Of a stretch of DNA of 64,000 nucleotides, positions 18,530-27,047 are shown piece by piece. The DNA is from Paenibacillus humicus NBRC 102415 (GTDB lineage Bacteria > Bacillota > Bacilli > Paenibacillales > Paenibacillaceae), in assembly GCF_004000905.1 (NCBI RefSeq), contig NZ_BIMD01000001.1:354747-418746 (forward strand). Direction: 5' to 3'. The notes under the pieces are model-generated. The model did no database searches. It saw only the letters and a list, made by a program, of their open reading frames with translations, and was not told where the DNA came from. The position numbers and the translations under genes were made by a program. How positions within the stretch are numbered: position 1 is the first letter of the stretch; every line of letters begins with the position of its first letter.

Positions 18530-19224
18530 GCCTCCGGCTCCTTCATCATGTAGCCGACTCCGCGCACCGTATGGATCAGCTTGTGTCGGAAGCCCTTGTC
18601 CAGCTTCTGGCGGAGGTACCTAATATAGACGTCGACGAGATTCGTCTCGCCCATGAAGTCGTATCCCCATACTTCCGACAGGATTTCTTCCCGGGACTTC
18701 TCTTCGTTCTTATGCTGCGCCAAATAGACGAGCAGCTCGAACTCGCGCGGCGTCAGGTCGATGGCGAGCTCCTTGCGGAACACCTTGCGGGTGCGCAGCT
18801 CGACCGTCAGATCGCCGATCTTGAGCAGATCGGAGCCTTCGGATTCCTTCGGATTCTGCTGGAAGATGCGCAGCAGATTGCGCACGCGCGCCAGCAGCTC
18901 CTCCATCGCGAAGGGCTTGGTGATGTAGTCGTTGGCGCCGTGCTCGAATCCGCTGACCTTGTCGGGCACCGTATCCCGGGCTGTGATGAGAATGACGGGG
19001 ATGGGATTGCCTGCCTGGCGGAGCCGGCGCAGCACCTCGATGCCGTTCAGCTCCGGCAGCATGACGTCGAGCAGGACCAGGTCCCACTCTCCCGAGGATG
19101 CCTGCAGAAAGCCGCTGCGCCCGTCCGAGGCGTGGCCGACATAATAGCCTTCATGCTCCAGCTCCAGCTGGAGGATGCGCGCGATGCTTTCTTCATCCTC
19201 GATAACCAGCACACGTTCATTCAT
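18526..19224 (-). CDS. OmpR/PhoB-family response regulator
   Basis: It is 232 aa. The receiver has acidic pocket residues EDEE, phospho-acceptor Asp53 (LLDVMLPELNG), the conserved Thr (LITARD) and Lys (YITKPF). The C-terminal winged-helix DNA-binding domain ends with RGVGYMM. It is cognate to the kinase encoded immediately downstream. The target genes are not evident. Confidence 0.94.
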   Translation of the reverse strand: MNERVLVIEDEESIARILQLELEHEGYYVGHASDGRSGFLQASSGEWDLVLLDVMLPELNGIEVLRRLRQAGNPIPVILITARDTVPDKVSGFEHGANDYITKPFAMEELLARVRNLLRIFQQNPKESEGSDLLKIGDLTVELRTRKVFRKELAIDLTPREFELLVYLAQHKNEEKSREEILSEVWGYDFMGETNLVDVYIRYLRQKLDKGFRHKLIHTVRGVGYMMKEPEA

Positions 19225-19280
19225 TCTTGGATGTCACCTGCTTTCGGGTAGATTGGCGGCGCCGCCGCCTGGCTGTCAAG

Positions 19281-19327
19281 CCGGCTGTCGAGATCCGGAA
19301 CCGCGGTCGACGGATCCTGACAGCCGG
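19281..19327. repeat. strong inverted repeat between ABC-F gene and two-component pair
   Basis: CCGGCTGTC-GATCCG pairs with CGGATC-TGACAGCCGG around a 13-nt loop. There is no T-tract on either strand, so it is either a weak terminator for the ABC-F gene or an operator before the regulator gene. Confidence 0.5.
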
Positions 19328-19363
19328 ATACTCATGATGCCCGCTTGAACAGCATGCCCTATA

Positions 19364-20923
19364 TCAGTTCTGCGCCTGACGCTCCATCGACCAGGCCTCT
19401 ACATCCCATGTCTTCGTTACCCAGTCCTCATAGAAATCAGGTTCGTGGGAGACAAGGACGATCGTGCCCCGGTAGGACTGGAGCGCGCGCTTCAGCTCGG
19501 CTTTGGCTACGACGTCCAGATGGTTCGTCGGCTCGTCGAAGAGGATCCAGTTGCTTTCGCGCAGCATCAGCTTGCACAGCCGCACCTTGGCCTGCTCGCC
19601 GCCGCTCAGCTGGCTCAGGCTGCGGGTGATATGCTCGTTCTTGAGGCCGCAGCGGGCAAGAGCCGCGCGGACCTCATGCTGGTTCATGAAAGAGAACTCG
19701 TTCCATACATCCTCGAGCGGCGTCAGCCCCGGAGCCTTCGCCTCCTGCTCGAAGTAGGCCGGCAGCAGGTAATCGCCGCGGTACACCGTTCCATCGAGCG
19801 GCTCGATGCGGCCCAAAATGGTTTTGAGCAGCGTCGACTTGCCGACGCCGTTGCAGCCGACGATGGCGATCTTGTCGCCGCGCTCGATCAGCATGTCCAT
19901 CTTTGGCAGGAGCGGGCTCGAATAGCCGATGGAAAGGCCTTTCGCCTCGAAGATCGTCTTGCCGCTCGTCCGCCCTTCGTTGAAGCTGAACGTCGGCTTC
20001 GCCGCTTCTTCCGGCTTGTCGATGCGGTCGATCCGGTCCAATTGCTTCTCGCGGCTCTTCGCCCGGCCGGAGGTGGAGGCTCTGGCTTTGTTGCGCTGGA
20101 TGAAGTCTTCCTGCTTCTTGATGAACTCCTGCTGCTTCTCGTATGCTCCCAGATGCTGGGCTTTATTCATCTCGGCCATTTCCAGGAATTTCTCGTAGTT
20201 GCCCGTGTAGCGGGTCAGGCGGGAAAACTCCAGATGGTAGATGACGCTGACGACGGCGTTCATGAAGCCGGTGTCATGGGAGATCAGGATGAACGCATGG
20301 GGATAATTGCGCAGATAGTTCGCCAGCCAGGAGATATGCTCATCATCCAAATAGTTCGTAGGCTCGTCGAGCAGAAGGACCGTAGGCTTCTCCAGCAGGA
20401 GCTTGGCCAGCAAGACTTTGGTCCGTTGTCCGCCGCTGAGGGCCGTGACGTCGCGGTCGAGGCCGATGGCGCTGAGCCCGAGGCCGTTCGCCATTTCGTC
20501 CACCTTCACGTCGAGCAGGTAATAATCCCCGATCTCGAGCTCCTCCTGGATCTCGCCCATGCGTTCCAGCAGGACGTCCAGGTCGGCGTCCGGCTCGCCC
20601 ATGGCGGCCGTCACCTCGTTCAGCTCCTTCTCCAGCTCCAGCAGCGGCCCGAAGGCGTCGCGCAGCACGTCGCGGATCGTCTTGCCCGCCTCCAGCTTCG
20701 TATGCTGGTCGAGGTAGCCGTAACGGATTTTGGGCGTCCATTCCACTCGGCCCTCGTCCTTCAGCTGCTTGCCGGTCAGGATGTTCATCATCGTCGACTT
20801 GCCGGTGCCGTTCGCGCCGACCAAGCCTACGCGCTCGCCTGCGAGCAGGCGGAACGACACGTCCCTGAACAGGACGCGGTCTCCGAATGTATGCGATAAA
20901 TTTTCAACGGTCAGTAAGCTCAT
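19364..20923 (-). CDS. ABC-F family ribosome-associated ATPase
   Basis: It is 519 aa from ATG 20923 (MSLLTVENLSHTFGD). Two tandem ABC domains have Walker A GANGTGKST and GCNGVGKST, signatures LSGGQRTK and LSGGEQAK, and Walker B LLLDEPTNYLD and ILFDEPTNHLD. They are joined by the basic, helical inter-domain linker that enters the ribosome in this family. No membrane domain is present. ABC-F proteins rescue stalled ribosomes or protect against antibiotics; this one is closest in layout to the housekeeping Yfm-type proteins. The leader contains a hairpin followed by U-rich sequence (20963-20992). Confidence 0.9.
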   Translation of the reverse strand: MSLLTVENLSHTFGDRVLFRDVSFRLLAGERVGLVGANGTGKSTMMNILTGKQLKDEGRVEWTPKIRYGYLDQHTKLEAGKTIRDVLRDAFGPLLELEKELNEVTAAMGEPDADLDVLLERMGEIQEELEIGDYYLLDVKVDEMANGLGLSAIGLDRDVTALSGGQRTKVLLAKLLLEKPTVLLLDEPTNYLDDEHISWLANYLRNYPHAFILISHDTGFMNAVVSVIYHLEFSRLTRYTGNYEKFLEMAEMNKAQHLGAYEKQQEFIKKQEDFIQRNKARASTSGRAKSREKQLDRIDRIDKPEEAAKPTFSFNEGRTSGKTIFEAKGLSIGYSSPLLPKMDMLIERGDKIAIVGCNGVGKSTLLKTILGRIEPLDGTVYRGDYLLPAYFEQEAKAPGLTPLEDVWNEFSFMNQHEVRAALARCGLKNEHITRSLSQLSGGEQAKVRLCKLMLRESNWILFDEPTNHLDVVAKAELKRALQSYRGTIVLVSHEPDFYEDWVTKTWDVEAWSMERQAQN

Positions 20924-20962
20924 GTAAGTTCCATTCTCCATTCCTGTCTTTATGCAGAGAAA

Positions 20963-20996
20963 ATATCCCGATTAGGGTTCCTAATGGGATATTGTA
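20963..20996 (-). promoter_or_regulatory. -10 box and overlapping inverted repeat in the ABC-F leader
   Basis: The minus strand has TACAAT (20991-20996) followed directly by the inverted repeat ATATCCC-ATTAGG/CCTAAT-GGGATAT (20963-20992), then TTTTC. It could be an operator at the promoter start or a small attenuator hairpin; the -35 is poor. Confidence 0.4.
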
Positions 20997-21100
20997 TCAC
21001 ATTATGGGGGTGCTTGGCTTCCCCTTCCGAGAAGAGTCTAGGGATCGCCATGCTGGAAGCGAATTTGAATCCGCCGCCTGCGGCAGCTGCGGCCGGATGA

Positions 21101-21343
21101 CTAGGCCGCCGCCGTCTTATTGTTGAGAAAGAACAGCATCGAAGCCGCCAGCAGAAGGAGCAGAATGCCGATGACGACGCTCGCTGTTCCGTTTTCATAG
21201 GAAAAGATCAGCATCAGCTCCCAGAAGGTTCTTGGCCCGGAATCGGGGCCGCTGCTGTAAGGATACGCATACGCAACGGGCAGAAGCCCGAATAGAATCA
21301 AGGCGGCGCCTAGAGCCGCCATCAAGATGTAGCCTGCTTTCAT
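21101..21343 (-). CDS. small two-helix membrane protein, unknown function
   Basis: It is 80 aa from ATG 21343, with GGGAGGTG upstream. Helix 1 is GYILMAALGAALILFGLLPVAYAY and helix 2 is SVVIGILLLLLAASMLFFL, separated by a polar loop with Ser/Gly/Pro. It is not a recognised family. It lies alone between the ABC-F gene and the kinase fusion gene. Confidence 0.65.
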   Translation of the reverse strand: MKAGYILMAALGAALILFGLLPVAYAYPYSSGPDSGPRTFWELMLIFSYENGTASVVIGILLLLLAASMLFFLNNKTAAA

Positions 21344-21487
21344 ATCCGCACCTCCCGGTTCTCTACTTGTCATTTTACCATAAAATGGATGAAATGCGAG
21401 CGGCTGCGCAGACCCTTAGAAAGGAGGCAGGCTTCCATACACGGACTCGCGGCACGAATCTCCTTGCAGGAATCGTTTTGGTCCTCT

Positions 21488-23050
21488 CTATCCCGGAAGC
21501 AACGCCGACAAAGCTCCCAACGCCTGACGGAGCGCAGCGGCCGCATTCCCTTTGCGCGGCAGCGGCATTCCTTCCCAGAGCAGCGCGTACCATTCGGACG
21601 GCTCCAGATAAGGAATTACGATGGCCGGCTTTTCCGGGAGCATCGCCAGCCATTCCGCCCTTTCCGGGAAAGGAGCGTCCTTGCAGGCCGCCCAAACCGT
21701 ACGGAGCCCCGCAGCTTCCCGCACCCGCAGCAGCCGGTTCAGGGCGGCGATCCTCGCTGTGCTCCAGCGTGCGGGATTGGGATCCGCGCAGACGACGAGC
21801 AGCCCGGAACCGGAAGCCCACTCTTCCGCTAGGGCGGCCTCATGCCAGCGGGACGACCAGTCGACGATGACGGCGCCTTCGCCGCCTCCGGAAGCCATCA
21901 GCCGGAAGCGCGCATCCTGATCGGCGGCCGCAGCGGGAGCAGGCTCGGGATGGAGCACCTGCCAGGATCCGCGGACGCCTCCGAGACGCCGGTAGCGGGG
22001 GTCGGGCCCATCCGGGGCAGGAGGCAGCGCCGGGCTCCCGATCAAGGCGCAGTATTCGGGCTCTCCTCCAGGAGCCTCGATCAACTGAAAAGGCCGCCCC
22101 TTCTCCTCCAAATACCGGGCCAGCATGAGGCTCAAAAACGTCGCCCCGCTGCCCGGTGAGAGAGAAAGCACCGACACGGTTCCGGGCAAAGCGCCTCCGG
22201 CAAGGCCGAGCGCCGCCGCCTTGCCGTTGCCGGCCAAGCCCGCTCCGGCACTATCGGCCCATAATCGGATTTCCCTGGCCGCCTCCTCCATGGATGGCAG
22301 CCGGTCTTCCGGCCGCCGCTCCAGCATGTTCAAAAGCCATGGAGGCAGCACTTCCCCTGCCCTCCTTCCGTGGAAGCCTTCGCGGCATTCGCCGCCGAGC
22401 ATCAGCCAGCGCACGAGACGGCCAAGCCCGTACACGTCGGTGCGGGAATCGCTCTGCCCTCCCGATTCCTGCTCCGGAGCCGCAAAACCCGGCGTTCCCA
22501 GCCGGCGCGTATCGGATCGGCTGCCCGGCTTGTAGCTGCGCGCGATGCCGAAATCGATGAGCCTGACCCTTCCCTCCTTGTCGATCATGACGTTGGACGG
22601 CTTCAAGTCCCGGTGGATGACAGGCGGCTGCTGTCGGTGCAAGTACGACAGCGCCGAGCAGAGCTGCAGCGATATCGCCGCCGTTTCGTGGAGTTCCAGC
22701 CCTCTGCCCCGCGCCATGACCGCCTGCTGGAGAGTCTGGCCGTCGATGTAGTCCATGACGAGCATCTCGCCGGAGCCCGGGCTCGGAGGATAATAATCCA
22801 GCAGCTGAGGCAGGTGGGGGTGCTCGAGCCTCATGAGCATGAAGGCTTCCTCCGCCGTCAGAGCAGCCCGGTCGGCCGCATTTATTTTTAACGCCCTTAA
22901 TTTATTGTTCAGCCGGGTATCCTCCACGGCGTACACTCGGCTCATCCCCCCGCGTCCGATTTCCGCCGCCACTCTATACCGGCCGCCTACCAAGCTGCCT
23001 GCAGCCAGGCCATCCCTATTCAGATAAATGTCAGCCGTATGTTCTTCCAT
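21488..23050 (-). CDS. Hanks-type Ser/Thr kinase fused to degenerate MinD/ParA-like domain
   Basis: It is 520 aa from ATG 23050 (GGAGG upstream). Residues about 24-285 are a complete eukaryotic-like kinase: Gly loop IGRGGMSRVY, Lys55 (ALK), HRDLKPSN with catalytic Asp148, DFG Asp166, and APE loop AAPEQE. From about 300 a Rossmann-like module starts with LSLSPGSGATFLSLMLARYL, resembling the P-loop of MinD/CpaE ATPases but without the Walker Lys. VIVDWSS, LLVVCADPNPA and VIPYL then follow at the spacing of later strands. There are no transmembrane or PASTA segments and no PP2C phosphatase nearby. Confidence 0.8.
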   Translation of the reverse strand: MEEHTADIYLNRDGLAAGSLVGGRYRVAAEIGRGGMSRVYAVEDTRLNNKLRALKINAADRAALTAEEAFMLMRLEHPHLPQLLDYYPPSPGSGEMLVMDYIDGQTLQQAVMARGRGLELHETAAISLQLCSALSYLHRQQPPVIHRDLKPSNVMIDKEGRVRLIDFGIARSYKPGSRSDTRRLGTPGFAAPEQESGGQSDSRTDVYGLGRLVRWLMLGGECREGFHGRRAGEVLPPWLLNMLERRPEDRLPSMEEAAREIRLWADSAGAGLAGNGKAAALGLAGGALPGTVSVLSLSPGSGATFLSLMLARYLEEKGRPFQLIEAPGGEPEYCALIGSPALPPAPDGPDPRYRRLGGVRGSWQVLHPEPAPAAAADQDARFRLMASGGGEGAVIVDWSSRWHEAALAEEWASGSGLLVVCADPNPARWSTARIAALNRLLRVREAAGLRTVWAACKDAPFPERAEWLAMLPEKPAIVIPYLEPSEWYALLWEGMPLPRKGNAAAALRQALGALSALLPG

Positions 23051-23085
23051 GTCCCTCAGCCTCCCTCGCCATGCGGCCTGGAATG

Positions 23086-23138
23086 CAAAAACCCGGCTAT
23101 GGCGCAGCATCTCCAAAGAGAGCCTGCGCATAGCCGGG
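23086..23138 (-). terminator. intrinsic terminator after the RlmM-like gene
   Basis: CCCGGCTAT-GCGCAG pairs with CTGCGC-ATAGCCGGG and is followed on the minus strand by TTTTT. It closes the long repair transcription unit before the kinase gene. Confidence 0.85.
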
Positions 23139-23176
23139 ATGCTTTCCCGCTTGCCGCTTCGTATAAAATGGATGAG

Positions 23177-24193
23177 TTATTTCTTCTTCAAATACAGGGT
23201 CATTTCCTCCCTGTTGTGGAACAGCTGCCTGGCGCCGAGAATGTCGAAAGCCGCAGACAGGCGGCTCTTTACTTCCCGGATCGTCTGCAGCGGCTTGCGG
23301 TGCATCAGCTTGACCGTCACAATCGCCGTCCCGCCCTGCTGCAGAGCCGGAACGAGATCGAGGACGAGCTTCGTCATCTGCATCGGGCTCCAGCTCATAT
23401 CGCAGACGAGCAGATCGAAAGCGCCGGGCTGGAAGCTCACTTCAGCCGCATTTTTGCGGAGCACGGTCAACGTCCGGTAAGCGAGCAGCGACGGATGGAG
23501 CTCGGCGGGATCGATTGCGGTCACCCGCAGCCCGCGCTCCAGCAGGAGCGACGTCCACCCTCCCGGAGCCGCGCCGATGTCGACCGCGTTCCGGAAGGAG
23601 GCGTAATCGAGCCCGAACTCTCTTTCCGCCTCCAGAAGCTTGAACTTGGCCCTGGAGATCTGCCCTTCCTCCTTCTGGAAGCGTACCGCTCCGCCCGGCC
23701 AGTCGGACAGCATCTCGGCAGGCGTTCCGATGCCGGCATACAGCGTATCCCGGGATGCATATACCGCGACAAGAATCTCGGGATGCTTCTGTTCCGGCTC
23801 CGCCCCGCACTGCTCCAGCATTGCGGCCGCGACGGCTTTTGTATCCGCCGCAGAATAAGGATAAGGGCTTCCTTCCGCTTTGCGTACGTGGACGCCCGCG
23901 CGCTTGCCCTCGAGCTTGCCGCGGGAGAGCCGGATCCAGTCGCTGAGCCAGTCCAGGTCGTCCGCATCGGCCGAAATCGACCGAACAACGTCCACGGGCT
24001 GCAAATGCCTCAGGAAAATCGGCTGTTCCGCCTTGATGGACGCCAGCACCGCCTCTTGTTCAAGCGGCACTTCAAACAGAAAAGCTTCCCCCGGGGAAAG
24101 CTGCGTGATGGAGATGCCTTCGAATTGCCTGCGAAGCTCTTCCATCGCATAGGATGCATAACTTTTATTCGCCGTTCCGATCCACTGACTCAA
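23177..24193 (-). CDS. SAM-dependent rRNA methyltransferase-like protein (FtsJ/RlmM family)
   Basis: It is 338 aa from TTG 24193, whose TTGA overlaps the stop of the ABC gene and fixes the start. An N-terminal THUMP-like segment (QWIGTANKSYASYAMEEL) precedes an FtsJ-type Rossmann domain with the SAM motif DIGAAPGGWT, acidic DPAE and CDMSWSP. This is the layout of RlmM, the 23S rRNA 2'-O-methyltransferase; the Firmicute homologues are uncharacterised. It is the last gene of the nine-gene unit. Confidence 0.82.
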   Translation of the reverse strand: MSQWIGTANKSYASYAMEELRRQFEGISITQLSPGEAFLFEVPLEQEAVLASIKAEQPIFLRHLQPVDVVRSISADADDLDWLSDWIRLSRGKLEGKRAGVHVRKAEGSPYPYSAADTKAVAAAMLEQCGAEPEQKHPEILVAVYASRDTLYAGIGTPAEMLSDWPGGAVRFQKEEGQISRAKFKLLEAEREFGLDYASFRNAVDIGAAPGGWTSLLLERGLRVTAIDPAELHPSLLAYRTLTVLRKNAAEVSFQPGAFDLLVCDMSWSPMQMTKLVLDLVPALQQGGTAIVTVKLMHRKPLQTIREVKSRLSAAFDILGARQLFHNREEMTLYLKKK

Positions 24194-24978
24194 CCTGCTG
24201 CACCATCCGTTCCTACTTTGATCCAAGGCCTGCCATGCGCCCATTCCACCGTCAGCGGAAGCTCATAGGCATCGCCGAGCACGCGTTCCGTCAGCACTTC
24301 CTCCTTGGGTCCGGAAGCAATCAGCCTTCCGTCCTGAAGCAAGGCGACATGAGTAAACATAGGCATGATTTCTTCCATATGATGAGTGACATAAATGACG
24401 GTCATGCTGCGGCTTCCAAGCTTGCACGTCTCCGCGAGCAGCTTCTCGCGCTCATACAGGTCCAGTCCGGAGCAAGGCTCGTCCAGAATCAGGATGGCCG
24501 GGTCGCTCATGAGCGCTCGCGCCAGCAGCACTTTCTTGCGCTCCCCTTGCGACAGCGTTCCGAACGGCTGCAGGGCGGCATGGCCGAGCCCGCATTCCTC
24601 AAGGAGTCTCAGCGCCTTGTCCTTCACGTCTTTCGGGATCTCTTGGTAAAAGCGCAAAAAAGCATACTCTCCCGTAGCCGCCACTTCCCATACAGGATCG
24701 GCAAGAGCCAGCTTCTCCACGAGCGACTGGCTGATGTAGCCGATCCTCTTGCGCACCTCGCGGACATCGCATTCCCCGTACCGGTTGCCCAGCACCTCGA
24801 CCGTTCCGGATGTCGGGAACATATAGCCCGTCAGCATTTCGAGAAGCGTCGTTTTGCCGGAGCCGTTGCGGCCCAGCACGACCCACTGCTCGCCCGGCTG
24901 AACGGTCAGGCTGACATCCTGAAGAATCTCGCGTTCCTCTCGCTGCAGCCTCAAATGCTGCAAGGATATGATTGCCAT
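24190..24978 (-). CDS. ABC-type ATP-binding protein
   Basis: It is 262 aa from ATG 24978. It is a stand-alone ABC ATPase: Walker A GRNGSGKTT, Q-loop YISQS, signature LSQGERKKVLLAR, Walker B ILILDEPCSGLD, switch His VTHHMEE. No membrane partner is encoded nearby. The layout resembles YfmF/ModF-like or molybdate-type ATPases (PhrA-like) whose role in Firmicutes is unclear. It is coupled by overlap to the methyltransferase and 5 bp after the cREC gene. Confidence 0.8.
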   Translation of the reverse strand: MAIISLQHLRLQREEREILQDVSLTVQPGEQWVVLGRNGSGKTTLLEMLTGYMFPTSGTVEVLGNRYGECDVREVRKRIGYISQSLVEKLALADPVWEVAATGEYAFLRFYQEIPKDVKDKALRLLEECGLGHAALQPFGTLSQGERKKVLLARALMSDPAILILDEPCSGLDLYEREKLLAETCKLGSRSMTVIYVTHHMEEIMPMFTHVALLQDGRLIASGPKEEVLTERVLGDAYELPLTVEWAHGRPWIKVGTDGAAG

Positions 24979-24983
24979 GCTGC

Positions 24984-25355
24984 TCACCCGTTCTTCTCTT
25001 GAATTGATGCGGCACCGGCCGTTCCGCCGCCTGCCGCCCTGGCAAGCGTCTCTTCCGGCATGGAGGCATAGGAAAGACGGCTTCCTGCCGGAAGCGAGTC
25101 CGACAGGAGCTTGTACATCATTTGCCTGCCTTCCGTACTGGATGTATGCAGATAAATTTCCTGCGGATAACGGCCGCTCTCCGCGATATAGCGGGCAACC
25201 TCGATTCCCGTGGGCTCGCCCCATCCGAGGTCGAAATCCAGGGAGAGGATGCCGATGTCCCCGGAAGCGATGAGGGCGATGCATTCCTCGGCATTCCGGG
25301 CATGGACGAAGCCTTCCGGACAACGGCGGAAATCATCTAAATAGACATGGATCAA
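24984..25355 (-). CDS. cyclic-phosphate processing receiver-like (cREC) domain protein
   Basis: It is 123 aa from TTG 25355: GGGAGG is 7 nt upstream and TTGA overlaps the stop of the endonuclease IV gene. The sequence IHVYLDDFRRCPEGFVHARN and LSLDFDLGWGEPTG matches what I recall of the cREC family, a receiver-like fold proposed to act in cyclic-phosphate and RNA-end processing. Acidic residues LDD and DFD form the expected pocket. The C-terminal Gly/Ala tail is unordered. The function is predicted, not demonstrated. Confidence 0.7.
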   Translation of the reverse strand: MIHVYLDDFRRCPEGFVHARNAEECIALIASGDIGILSLDFDLGWGEPTGIEVARYIAESGRYPQEIYLHTSSTEGRQMMYKLLSDSLPAGSRLSYASMPEETLARAAGGGTAGAASIQEKNG

Positions 25356-26191
25356 GTCCGTTCCTCCCATGACTTCATGATCGACAGCTGCTCCCGGTGC
25401 GTGCCGTCTGCGCCGGAAGCCGTCTCCAGGACGGCGGGAATGCCGGGGAGGGCTTCAAGCAGCCACCGGAGTCCGGCGTCGCCTACAACGCCTTCTCCCA
25501 GCCGGGCATGGCGGTCGCGCCGCGAACCGCTGCCGTAGGCGGAGTCGTTGAAATGAAGGGCGGCGATATGGTCCAGGCTGCCGGCCTTCTCCGCGTCGGC
25601 ATGCCACTGCGCTCCGGGGTCGCCTTTCCATATTCCGCTGGCGAACAGATGGCAGCTGTCGAGGCAGAAGGCGATCTTGGAAGGCTCGCGGCAGAGCGAG
25701 CGCACTTGCGCCAGCTCCTCCAGCGTCATGCCCATGAAGCCGTGATTGCCGGCTTGATTCTCGATAAGAAGCTTGCATTTGCCGTCCCAGCGGCTTGTGA
25801 TGTCATCCAGCGTCCCGATCATCAGCCGGTAGCCTTCCAGCGGATCCGCGCCTTTGTAAATGCCGAAATGGACGACGACGCCAAGCGATCCGCATGCCTC
25901 CGCGATGTCGAGATCGTTGAGCAAAGATTCGGCTGTCCGCTCGCGGACGGAAGCATCCTCCGAGGCCAGGTTGTTCGGATAAGGAGAATGGGCGATGGAC
26001 GACAGTCCATGCTCCTGACACCATTCCTTGCAGCGCTGGGCGTCGCGGTGATCGAACGTTTTGACGCCGAGACTGCGAGGATTTTTGGGGAAGTATTGGA
26101 AAGAGCCGCAGCCGAGGGCCGAAGCCCTTTCCGCCGCGGCCCGATATCCGCCTCTGGTGCTGAGATGGCAGCCGATCCGGTTGTCTGGCAT
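25352..26191 (-). CDS. nfo: endonuclease IV family AP endonuclease
   Basis: It is 279 aa, a TIM-barrel of the AP endonuclease 2 family. Zinc ligands are in IAHSPY, VVHFG, LIENQAG (Glu), LDSCHLFASG, ALHFNDS and the late DRHARLGEG and LET segments. It should incise 5' to abasic sites in base-excision repair. It starts 3 bp after the stop of the Fpg/Nei glycosylase gene with GAAGGA upstream, giving a two-gene excision-repair cassette. It may equally be called nfo-like. Confidence 0.88.
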   Translation of the reverse strand: MPDNRIGCHLSTRGGYRAAAERASALGCGSFQYFPKNPRSLGVKTFDHRDAQRCKEWCQEHGLSSIAHSPYPNNLASEDASVRERTAESLLNDLDIAEACGSLGVVVHFGIYKGADPLEGYRLMIGTLDDITSRWDGKCKLLIENQAGNHGFMGMTLEELAQVRSLCREPSKIAFCLDSCHLFASGIWKGDPGAQWHADAEKAGSLDHIAALHFNDSAYGSGSRRDRHARLGEGVVGDAGLRWLLEALPGIPAVLETASGADGTHREQLSIMKSWEERT

Positions 26192-26194
26192 GGC

Positions 26195-27013
26195 TCAGGA
26201 TTCCTTCTGGCAATCCGGACAAAAGAATACTTTGCGCGAAGACATTTCATGCTGCTCGATCGTCCCGCCGCAGCGGTAGCATTCGCCGCCCGGACGGTCA
26301 TAGACTTTGCAATCGTCGTTATAGCCGCCTGTCGACTCGTCTCCGGCCTGGAACGGATGCTCCATATAACCGCCTCGGGTGCGCGCCTCCAGCAGCATGG
26401 AATGCATCGCGTCGTACAGCCGCGAGAAGGACTCCTCGCTCAGCGCGCCGAGCTTGGCGTCCGGGCGCAGCTTCGCTTCCCAGGCGATCTCGTCGGAATA
26501 GCAGTTGCCGATGCCGGCGATGACGCTCTGGTCCACCAGCACCGTCTTCAGGGCGCTCCGCTTCTTGGCCTGGAGCCTGGCGGTGAACGCGGCCAGCGTC
26601 AATCTCGGATCGAAAGGCTCGGGACCGAGCGCGGCCAGCTTCCCTTCGGTTTCCTTGGCGGAGAGCAGATGCAGGTAGCCGAGCCGCAGCCCGATGAAAT
26701 ACAGGTTGCCGCTGTCGAGGTCCAGCTGAACCTGAACGGTTCTGTCGGGCCGCTCTTCATCGGAACCGTAGAACATCCAGCCCCCCAGCATGAGATGCAG
26801 AAGCAGCCTTTCTCCGTTGTCCAAATGAAAAATCAAATGCTTTCCGCGCCGCTCGACGAACCAGATCGTACGGCCCTCCAGCCTGGAGACGAACTCTCCG
26901 GCCGGAAGATTGACCGACTTCTCCCGCTCGACGGCGACCTTTCGAATCCGCTGCCCGGCGACGGAAGCGCCCAGCAGCATCCGATAGTGGTCCATTTCAG
27001 GATATTCCGGCAT
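26195..27013 (-). CDS. Fpg/Nei family DNA glycosylase
   Basis: It is 272 aa. The N-terminus MPEYPEMDHYR carries the catalytic Pro2 and Glu3; RRGKHL supplies the conserved Lys. The H2TH motif lies around VIAGIGNCYSDEIAW, and a C-terminal zinc finger reads CYRCGG then FFCPDC. It removes oxidised bases and cleaves the strand by beta/delta elimination. The variant MPEYPEM (not MPELPEV) places it outside classical MutM, so the substrate range may be Nei-like. Confidence 0.9.
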   Translation of the reverse strand: MPEYPEMDHYRMLLGASVAGQRIRKVAVEREKSVNLPAGEFVSRLEGRTIWFVERRGKHLIFHLDNGERLLLHLMLGGWMFYGSDEERPDRTVQVQLDLDSGNLYFIGLRLGYLHLLSAKETEGKLAALGPEPFDPRLTLAAFTARLQAKKRSALKTVLVDQSVIAGIGNCYSDEIAWEAKLRPDAKLGALSEESFSRLYDAMHSMLLEARTRGGYMEHPFQAGDESTGGYNDDCKVYDRPGGECYRCGGTIEQHEMSSRKVFFCPDCQKES

Positions 27014-27047
27014 GAAGTCTCGCTTCCTTTCCCTCGTGTTGTTCTTT

